Shown here in pieces: positions 56,455 to 61,950 of a stretch of 61,950 nucleotides of DNA; position 1 is the first letter of the stretch, and every line of letters begins with the position of its first letter. Under the pieces are notes generated by a model. It saw only the letters and a list, made by a program, of their open reading frames with translations. It was not told the DNA's origin and ran no database searches. A program made the position numbers and the translations under genes. The DNA is from Gammaproteobacteria bacterium (GTDB lineage Bacteria; Pseudomonadota; Gammaproteobacteria; Burkholderiales; Burkholderiaceae_B): contig JAHIXK010000004.1 of NCBI GenBank assembly GCA_018815245.1, forward strand, positions 1 through 61,950, given 5' to 3'.

Positions 56455-57210
56455 CTAGCTCATTGAATGCAGGTTGGTGCGTTGCCGGCGTTCGGTCGCC
56501 AGCAGGAAACGCTGAAGGCGACGTTCTGCACCGCGTTCGAGAGTTTTCATTTCGCAACCTAATTGAATATTGTCTGGTTGGTCGAAGACGGGTTTGATGT
56601 TTCGAATCACCAATTCAACCAGCATGCTGCTGCCCCCATCGGGCAGTGTCAGGCGAACATCTTTAAGTATTTCATCCTGGTTGTATTGCCGGGGCGGGGC
56701 GCTGACATAGAATCCGCAACCTGCCAGGCTGATGTCGATCAGGGAAATGTCGCCTTGAACCTGCGGAATGACCAGTTTTACTTGTGAATTAAGTTCCTCA
56801 TCGGCCATTACCCTGAAATAATTGCGACGTTGCAAGCGAACAATTGTTCTGGGTATCGTGATTCGCAGCGCGTCTGCTCCCTGGTATTGGCTTTTCAGGA
56901 TGCCGATTCCGGCGAACTGTACTTTGACCCCATCGGGAAAGCTGACCATTACGTAGGAAGTGCTGATGTTGCAGTGTTCACTCAACACTTTTTCATAGGG
57001 AGTGCCTAACCACATTTGGCCTGCGCTCCAGTCAATACTCAGAATTTCTGTCACGAACTGGGTGTGGTCTGCCTGCAGATAAACGTACAGTTCATGTTCG
57101 TCATCTTCGATGATACTGAGCAATTTTCGCAGTGTTGGTTCTGCACTCAAGCTGAATTCTTCCAGCAGCTTTTGATCGCGTTCAGGCGCGATACTCGTGT
57201 TGTGTTTCAT
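56455..57210 (-). CDS. ycgR: YcgR-like flagellar brake protein, PilZ domain
   Basis: 251 residues from ATG at 57210. The N-terminal YcgR domain (about 1-115) precedes a PilZ domain with the c-di-GMP motif RRNYFR and DISLAGCGFYV. It would slow the motor when c-di-GMP is high. Last gene of the flaG-fliDST operon, 2 bp after the FlhB-like gene. A diguanylate cyclase lies at 32753. Confidence 0.9.
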   Translation of the reverse strand: MKHNTSIAPERDQKLLEEFSLSAEPTLRKLLSIIEDDEHELYVYLQADHTQFVTEILSIDWSAGQMWLGTPYEKVLSEHCNISTSYVMVSFPDGVKVQFAGIGILKSQYQGADALRITIPRTIVRLQRRNYFRVMADEELNSQVKLVIPQVQGDISLIDISLAGCGFYVSAPPRQYNQDEILKDVRLTLPDGGSSMLVELVIRNIKPVFDQPDNIQLGCEMKTLERGAERRLQRFLLATERRQRTNLHSMS

Positions 57211-57212
57211 GG

Positions 57213-57494
57213 TCAGCCCTCGGTATTGAATTCTTTGTTTTCTATTTGATACACCCACGCAAGCAGTTCCGCAATGGCCTGATACAAACCGGGCGGAATT
57301 TGTTGGTCCAGGTCTACGTTCATCAGCAGTGAAACCAGTTCCCGGCTTTCGTGCACGAAGACCCCGGAGTCTTTTGCTTTCTGGATAATTTGCTCTGCAA
57401 TCAAACCTTTGCCTTTGGCCACGACCTTGGGTGCACCCGAGTGCTCCAGATAGGCCAAGGCTACGGCTTGTTGCGGGCTTAGTTTATTCGTCAA
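57213..57494 (-). CDS. FlhB C-terminal-domain homologue (FhlB/EscU-like)
   Basis: 93 residues from TTG at 57494, which overlaps the stop of the FliK-like gene (TTGA) and follows GGGGAT. It aligns with the cytoplasmic tail of FlhB (AVALAYLEHSGAPKVVAKGKG, then GVFVHESRELVSLL) but has SPQQ where FlhB has the self-cleaving NPTH. It is thus soluble and not cleavable. Such proteins are known next to second FliK-like genes. Confidence 0.85.
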   Translation of the reverse strand: MTNKLSPQQAVALAYLEHSGAPKVVAKGKGLIAEQIIQKAKDSGVFVHESRELVSLLMNVDLDQQIPPGLYQAIAELLAWVYQIENKEFNTEG

Positions 57495-58743
57495 TCTTGA
57501 TCCCCGATGGCACCATGAACTGCCCATGAACCAGTTTTAAACCTCGATTCTCCATGGCTTGCCTGAATTCCTGCCAGTGCGGATCGACGGCCTTCTTGCT
57601 GTGGGCAGATCCGGAAATTTGCACATCACATTGTGAAGCTACCATGCGAACCCTTACCTGAAGCTCACCCAGATGTGCCATGTCCAGTTTAAGCCGGGCA
57701 ACCCAGGGGCGGACTGGCTCTCCGCCCTGTTCCTCACTGGTTTGATCTGTTTCATTTTCATTGTCGGGTTCGATGTCAATGTGAATCGGTTGGCCCAGCA
57801 AGCCGCTCAATGCCAGTGAAATTCTGTTGGTGTCCAGCGTGGCCAGCTGTGCAGTCACCAATTTCACAGACTGCTCGACTGCGGAAGGGTTAACGCCTTT
57901 TTCGCTGATCACCTGTTCCGGTCCAAAGCGTGCCTGTGGTTCACGAACAAGCTGGTCGGTGCTGCGTTGTCCGTTGGCCCATTGCTGCAAATGCGATTCA
58001 TAAAACAAACCACTGTTTTCCACTGCGGCGCTGACCTGCTTGGCCAACACCCCAGCCAGGTTGCTGTTGGGCGTTGTCACGTTGGCGATTTGCCGGGTTT
58101 GTTGTAGCGCAGGGCCTGCATCTGTTTTGCTGTCAACAAGAGTGGGTTCGTCCGCCGCTGCGTTGGCAAGTACAGCCTGCTGTGGTGGTGTCTGAATTTG
58201 TGTGCTGAGTTGTTTAAGGCTGCTCATCACGGTTGTTGAAACCTGCGTGCTGGATCCCTGGCCCAGACGTTCAAGCAAACCCAGCAAGCGCGCAGTGCCG
58301 GAAAGCTTGTCCACAAAACTGGGGGACTCCTGCACCTCGCTGTCTTCGCTTGTTGCGGGCAGCGTGGTCAGCAGGTTGCGTGCATCCTGAGTTTTCTTGC
58401 TGCCCGATGTGCCGCTTGCCGATAAATCGTCGCCTTTGCTGGAAAGTGCGAAGCTGACCGTTACCATTTCACCGGCGGTCAATGACCTGCCCGGCGGCAA
58501 TTTCACCTGAATATTCTGGCCTGCGAATTCAAGTTCAGCCTCATTGCCGGGGCCGCCCTTGACCACGCGAACCAAAGCGATTTGCCCCGCCAGTTGTTGT
58601 GCCTGGGGCAATGGAAGCTGGCGGGTCAGTATCGCAACGACAGGCGCAATTTCGCCCTTGCCTGAACTGACCCGGTCACCCGGGTTCGATTGAAGTACGG
58701 TGTTGAGGTTGGGCGGAGCTGATTTAACCGGAGTTAATGACAT
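57484..58743 (-). CDS. Second FliK-like hook-length control protein
   Basis: 419 residues. A low-complexity Ser/Gln/Thr-rich body precedes a C-terminal hook-like domain (about 320-410: VARLKLDMAHLGELQVRVRM, RQAMENRGLKLVHGQFM). The start region TPVKSAPPNLNTVLQSNPGDR is polar. Distinct from FliK at 46804. Paired with the FlhB-like gene, with which it overlaps, it may tune export specificity. Confidence 0.82.
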   Translation of the reverse strand: MSLTPVKSAPPNLNTVLQSNPGDRVSSGKGEIAPVVAILTRQLPLPQAQQLAGQIALVRVVKGGPGNEAELEFAGQNIQVKLPPGRSLTAGEMVTVSFALSSKGDDLSASGTSGSKKTQDARNLLTTLPATSEDSEVQESPSFVDKLSGTARLLGLLERLGQGSSTQVSTTVMSSLKQLSTQIQTPPQQAVLANAAADEPTLVDSKTDAGPALQQTRQIANVTTPNSNLAGVLAKQVSAAVENSGLFYESHLQQWANGQRSTDQLVREPQARFGPEQVISEKGVNPSAVEQSVKLVTAQLATLDTNRISLALSGLLGQPIHIDIEPDNENETDQTSEEQGGEPVRPWVARLKLDMAHLGELQVRVRMVASQCDVQISGSAHSKKAVDPHWQEFRQAMENRGLKLVHGQFMVPSGIKIDE

Positions 58744-58774
58744 GTCTCACACCCGTTGCTGTTAGCGCAATGGC

Positions 58775-59122
58775 TTAGTTGGATCCATAAGAGTTGCTGA
58801 GTTTCTGCGAGTTGTTGGCTGCGCGGAGAAATTCTTCCAACTGCTTAAGGCGTGGTTCCGTGATGTCGCGAATTGCCGCGTCATCAGCCAGAATTTTCTT
58901 CAAGTATCCGATGTGCTGGCTGCGTTCTTTTTCATTCAGTTCAGTTTGCTGTGCTTCTTTGATGGACTGCAGTTCGTGAATCAGCTTTGAACATTGTTCC
59001 TCAGCTGCGCACAGTTCGTCCCAGTCGCCTGCCTTGGCTGAATCCAGCATGATCTGGCTTTGACTCGCTATGGCGGCGTAAAGCTTCATGATTGCACCGT
59101 TGTTGTCTGTCGCGAAAATCAT
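58775..59122 (-). CDS. fliT: Flagellar chaperone FliT
   Basis: 115 residues, all helical. Typical FliT pattern: YAAIASQSQIMLDSAKAGDW near the start, then ERSQHIGYLKKILADDAAIR. It chaperones FliD and controls FlhDC in enterics. A start at residue 12 is possible. Placed after fliS. Confidence 0.85.
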   Translation of the reverse strand: MIFATDNNGAIMKLYAAIASQSQIMLDSAKAGDWDELCAAEEQCSKLIHELQSIKEAQQTELNEKERSQHIGYLKKILADDAAIRDITEPRLKQLEEFLRAANNSQKLSNSYGSN

Positions 59123-59147
59123 GTCTCGAGCGGTCCTTTATATTTGA

Positions 59148-59552
59148 TTATTGATTGGCGGTGTTTTGGCCAATTTCAAGCCATGCACTGCGCAGGTCTG
59201 CCAGTAGCCCGATGCAGGTGTCCATGCGTTCAGGACTGTTTTGCGCATTGGCCAGAATGAGTTCTTTGCAGATGTAGTCGTACAGCGCAAGAAGCTGCTG
59301 TGCAAGTGCGCCACCTGCGTTCACGTCCAGAGAGGTGGTCAGACCGTCTTTGATAATTCGAAGGGCTTTGTCCACCGATTTGGTCTTCATCTCGATGTCG
59401 CCCATATCCAGGTAAATTTTTGTTTTGCGAATGGCCTCAATGGCGCCGTCGTAAAGCATCACGATCAAGCCATGTGGGGAAGCACTGTTGATGCCGGTCT
59501 CCAGTCCTACTTGTGCGTATGCTTTTGCGCCGTATATCATGGGTGCGTTCAC
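59148..59552 (-). CDS. fliS: Flagellin chaperone FliS
   Basis: 134 residues. YGAKAYAQVGLETGINSASP, HGLIVMLYDGAIEAI and the C-terminal DLRSAWLEIGQ are diagnostic. It binds the flagellin C-terminus and prevents early polymerisation. 87 bp after fliD, with a hairpin between. Confidence 0.95.
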   Translation of the reverse strand: MNAPMIYGAKAYAQVGLETGINSASPHGLIVMLYDGAIEAIRKTKIYLDMGDIEMKTKSVDKALRIIKDGLTTSLDVNAGGALAQQLLALYDYICKELILANAQNSPERMDTCIGLLADLRSAWLEIGQNTANQ

Positions 59553-59589
59553 TTGTTGGTTTATCTTGAGTAAATATTAGGCCCTCAGT

Positions 59590-59618
59590 ACCCTGTTTGA
59601 TGCTGCTAAAAACAGGGT
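59590..59618. other. Hairpin between fliD and fliS
   Basis: ACCCTGTTT (59590-59598) and AAACAGGGT (59610-59618) form a perfect 9-bp stem with an 11-nt loop. On the coding (minus) strand no T run follows, so it may protect or process the mRNA rather than end it. On the plus strand five T follow, but no gene needs a terminator there. Confidence 0.45.
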
Positions 59619-59639
59619 TTTTAGGTCACTGTTCTCGGC

Positions 59640-61289
59640 TTACCGTTGCTGGGCCAGGGCGGCCAATTGCTGGCTTAAATAAGCGCTGGTTTGCTGCATG
59701 CTGGCCAGCATCGTATCCAGGGCCGTGAACTGTGCCCGGTAGCGCTTCTCGACTTGTTCAAGGCGCAAGTTGATGCGGTCTTCCTGGTCGTCAAGGCGCT
59801 GTTTGCGACTGTTTAGACCCTCTGTGCGGGATGCAAGCGCACCTCCTTCATCGGACAGTGTGCCAATCCAGTCGCTCAACCGCTCGCCCAAGCCTTTGCT
59901 GAACGTGATGGTGCCAAGGTCACCCAACGCACCTTGAGCCACTGAAAACTGCAGGCCTTCGCTGGCTTCGCCCGTGGCGCCAGTCAGCAAATTGGCAATG
60001 CCTGTGCCAGCAACGCCATTGATGGTGCCTGCAATGGTGTTGCTGCCATCGTAGGCGGTGCTGATGTTGATGGCGTAGGTGCCTTCCAGCGTTTTGGTAT
60101 TTGCCCCAACAAATTTAACCCGTGCATCAGATGTGGTGGCGGTGTTTGAGAACACCTTCTCAAGAATGGATGGATCGGCTGCAACAGCAGTGTCCAGTTT
60201 CGTTTTGTCCAGAGAAAGCACACCGTCTTTGTCGAAATTCAGACCAATGTCACTCAAGCCAATTCCATACTGGGCCACTTGTTCACGCAAAATATTCCGC
60301 ATGCCGCGTTCCAGGCTTGATGGCGTGGTTTCCTTCGACAGGGTGGCATCTTTTTGCTGTTGGTCTTTCAGGTTGCCGCGAATTTTATTGTAGGCCGCAA
60401 CAAAGCCGTCCAGCGTTGTTTTCAGGGCGCTGTCATCGAGCGAAACCTCGAGATTGACGGGCGTTGTGGTCACCGCCTTGAGGTTTAGCGTCAGGCCTTC
60501 TACCGCATCAGTGACTGTGTTGCTTGCTTTGCTGACCGCCAGGTTGTTGATCGTGAAGTTGGCGTTTTGTGCAACTTGCAGCGAAGTCGCATTTTTTCCG
60601 GCACCCGCTGCTGCGGTTGGGTCGTAGGCCAGCATGGACAAGCCAGCGGTGTCGGTGTTTGTACCGTCGTCGTCAGTCACTTCCAGTTTGAAGCCATTGA
60701 CCGCGCCAGTTTCCTTGCTGGTCAACACCAGGCGTGAACCAGTGCCATCATTGATGATGGAAGCCGTAACCCCTGAATTCGAATCGTTGATGGCCTGTTT
60801 GATTCCGTCCAGCGTTTGTTGACCTGCGCCAATATTGATGGTGACGGGGGTTTTGTCGGGGTTGTTTGTGAATGTGTTGGTGCCGGAATCGTAGCTGCCC
60901 AACGTAAGGGTCAAACTGCCTGTGCCCACATTGCTGTCGGCCGTGGGCACACTGGCCGCAGCCACACTTTGTGCTTTGGCCAATTGGCTTACTTCAATGC
61001 TGTAACTGCCTTTTGCCGCAGAGGCACTGGCTGTTGCCGAAACCGCCTTGTCGTCGCTGGATGTGGTTTTAAGCGGGTTCAAATTGCTTAAATTGGTCAG
61101 TTTGTCTGCCGCAGCTTTCAGGTCTGCAAACGAATTTTTGATGATGCCGTAAATGGAAATCTTGGTGTTGATCGAGGTGCGTTCCTGGCTGACCTTGGTC
61201 AGTGGAATTCGCTCGGCGGCCATCAGGGAACTGATAATGCCCTCAATGTCCAGCCCGGAGCCAATACCGGCAGATGAAATTGCAACCAT
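59640..61289 (-). CDS. fliD: Flagellar filament cap protein FliD
   Basis: 549 residues. The N-terminus SSAGIGSGLDIEGIISSLM is near-invariant. A variable Thr/Ser/Asp-rich middle and a C-terminal coiled coil (LDDQEDRINLRLEQVEKRYR) follow. The cap pentamer guides flagellin polymerisation. 21 bp after flaG. Confidence 0.96.
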   Translation of the reverse strand: MVAISSAGIGSGLDIEGIISSLMAAERIPLTKVSQERTSINTKISIYGIIKNSFADLKAAADKLTNLSNLNPLKTTSSDDKAVSATASASAAKGSYSIEVSQLAKAQSVAAASVPTADSNVGTGSLTLTLGSYDSGTNTFTNNPDKTPVTINIGAGQQTLDGIKQAINDSNSGVTASIINDGTGSRLVLTSKETGAVNGFKLEVTDDDGTNTDTAGLSMLAYDPTAAAGAGKNATSLQVAQNANFTINNLAVSKASNTVTDAVEGLTLNLKAVTTTPVNLEVSLDDSALKTTLDGFVAAYNKIRGNLKDQQQKDATLSKETTPSSLERGMRNILREQVAQYGIGLSDIGLNFDKDGVLSLDKTKLDTAVAADPSILEKVFSNTATTSDARVKFVGANTKTLEGTYAINISTAYDGSNTIAGTINGVAGTGIANLLTGATGEASEGLQFSVAQGALGDLGTITFSKGLGERLSDWIGTLSDEGGALASRTEGLNSRKQRLDDQEDRINLRLEQVEKRYRAQFTALDTMLASMQQTSAYLSQQLAALAQQR

Positions 61290-61310
61290 GATTTATTCCC
61301 CTTTTTCGTT

Positions 61311-61655
61311 CTACGCTTCGCGAGACATTAGAACGCCTTGCATTTTTTCAATGGCCTTGGCGATTTTCAACATCTCAACCGAAGGAATCTGTTTCAGGAT
61401 TTCTTGTGTTTCACGATCGATGATCTGGACGATGGGCTTGCCGTTGTCGCTGTCGACCAGAAACTTCAGATTGGATTGATTGCTCGCCAGTGCAGCATTG
61501 GCTTTTTGAACCACTTCCAATACTTCGCTTACGCTTAACTCCGCCTGCTTGCCCATCACGGGTTTTGCCACATTGCCTTGAAGGGTTTGTGGGTTGCTTA
61601 TTTCCTGCTGTTTTGGCAGGGCGGTTGCATATTCAGCCATGTTTGAAATGTTCAT
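61311..61655 (-). CDS. flaG: FlaG family protein
   Basis: 114 residues from ATG at 61655 (AAGGTGG upstream). The FlaG core is NLKFLVDSDNGKPIVQIIDR followed by ILKQIPSVEMLKIAKAIE. It influences filament length. First gene of flaG-fliD-fliS-fliT, driven by a FliA-type promoter. Confidence 0.92.
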   Translation of the reverse strand: MNISNMAEYATALPKQQEISNPQTLQGNVAKPVMGKQAELSVSEVLEVVQKANAALASNQSNLKFLVDSDNGKPIVQIIDRETQEILKQIPSVEMLKIAKAIEKMQGVLMSREA

Positions 61656-61707
61656 TTTCGCCACCTTTCCGAATTCTAAGCGGGCAGGGTAAGCCCCCAT
61701 GTCTTGA

Positions 61708-61735
61708 TTAACGGCAGGTTTAGGGGTTTTCTTTA
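61708..61735 (-). promoter_or_regulatory. Sigma-28 (FliA) promoter for flaG-fliDST
   Basis: On the minus strand TAAAGAAA (61728-61735), 12-bp spacer, GCCGTTAA (61708-61715). Consensus is TAAAGTTT-N11/12-GCCGATAA, so the key bases match. It lies 52 bp before the flaG ATG. Confidence 0.72.
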
Positions 61736-61741
61736 GCGTTA

Positions 61742-61774
61742 AAAAGCCCGGTGAGCTTGATTCACCGGGCTTTT
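61742..61774. terminator. Bidirectional terminator between flagellin and flaG
   Basis: AAAAGCCCGGTGA (61742-61754) pairs perfectly with TCACCGGGCTTTT (61762-61774) around a 7-nt loop, with T runs on either side. For the minus strand it ends the flagellin transcript just before the flaG promoter. Confidence 0.88.
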
Positions 61775-61832
61775 CGTCTGATTCGAATCCACTTGTGGCG
61801 AACTCTTGTCAGTTTTCAGGTTTGACCCTGAA

Positions 61833-61949
61833 TTAACGCAGCAAGCTCAACACGTTGTTGGGCAGCTGGTTGGCCTGAGCCAGCATGGCGGTACCGGCCT
61901 GCTGGAGAATCTGCGCACGGGTCAGGTTTGCAGTTTCTTTGGCGAAGTC
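61833..61949 (-). CDS. Flagellin, C-terminal end only (partial)
   Basis: 38 residues to the stop; the gene continues beyond the right edge. [17 protein letters not shown] then [10 protein letters not shown] matches the tail at the left edge in 36 of 38 residues, while many third positions differ. It is the C-terminal D0 helix of flagellin. Upstream of flaG-fliDST, so probably the main filament gene of this locus. Confidence 0.9.
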   Translation of the reverse strand, partial: DFAKETANLTRAQILQQAGTAMLAQANQLPNNVLSLLR

Positions 61950-61950
61950 A

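Noticed and set aside
1-61950. Search for tRNA, rRNA, CRISPR arrays, IS elements and phage genes
   Set aside because: No cloverleaf-like, repeat-spacer, transposase, integrase or phage-structural sequence was recognised by eye.

Overview
The window looks like chromosomal DNA of a motile, aerobic betaproteobacterium of the Burkholderiales. My best guess is a Limnobacter-like organism, judged from protein character, moderate GC, a sulfur-oxidation flavocytochrome, an ectoine operon and a beta-type flagellar cluster; a search is needed to confirm the genus. No tRNA, rRNA, IS element, prophage or CRISPR array was seen. Genes are dense, and no stretch over 300 bp lacks a gene or a described regulatory element.

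Layout. 1-120: tail of a flagellin gene and its terminator. 340-9300: tungstate ABC transporter (tupBCA), converging on an RND efflux operon (outer-membrane factor, adaptor, pump) whose last gene encodes a DNA-binding protein with a TupA/ModA-like ligand domain. 9400-14800: TerC-like membrane protein, aroQ, a tandem GST-N protein, a FabH-like ketosynthase, UDP-glucose dehydrogenase and a small membrane protein. 14900-19130: two translationally coupled CHASE-domain sensors, one a hybrid histidine kinase and one with no output domain. 19200-22220: two uncharacterised genes, an alpha/beta hydrolase, a candidate small RNA on the minus strand and an unknown ORF. 22220-27060: flavocytochrome c sulfide dehydrogenase pair, divergent from a large lipoprotein fusing a beta-helix to a diheme cytochrome. 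27060-31240: an MscS channel and a four-gene operon resembling the Vibrio cholerae Zrg zinc system. 31280-34170: hydrolase with a fatty-acid-regulator-like operator, small lipoprotein, diguanylate cyclase, small membrane protein. 34240-39620: MarR-type regulator divergent from ectABCD and a sodium:solute symporter (compatible solute synthesis and transport). 39780-42270: membrane histidine kinase with a degraded ATPase domain, overlapping a single-domain response regulator.

42270-61950: flagellar cluster. fliFGHIJK and fliLMNOPQR run on the minus strand and fliE runs divergently (motor, C-ring, export gate, export ATPase). After a HerA-like ATPase gene comes a second minus-strand operon, flaG-fliD-fliS-fliT-fliK2-flhB-like-ycgR, which appears to be led by a sigma-28 (FliA) promoter. 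The window ends in a second flagellin tail facing the first.

The most interesting items are the beta-helix/diheme cytochrome fusion with an 18-bp dyad in its divergent promoter, the TupA-like regulator coupled to an RND pump, the pseudokinase-like sensor, the output-less CHASE-PAS-PAS partner of a hybrid kinase, and a candidate minus-strand small RNA at about 21303-21440.
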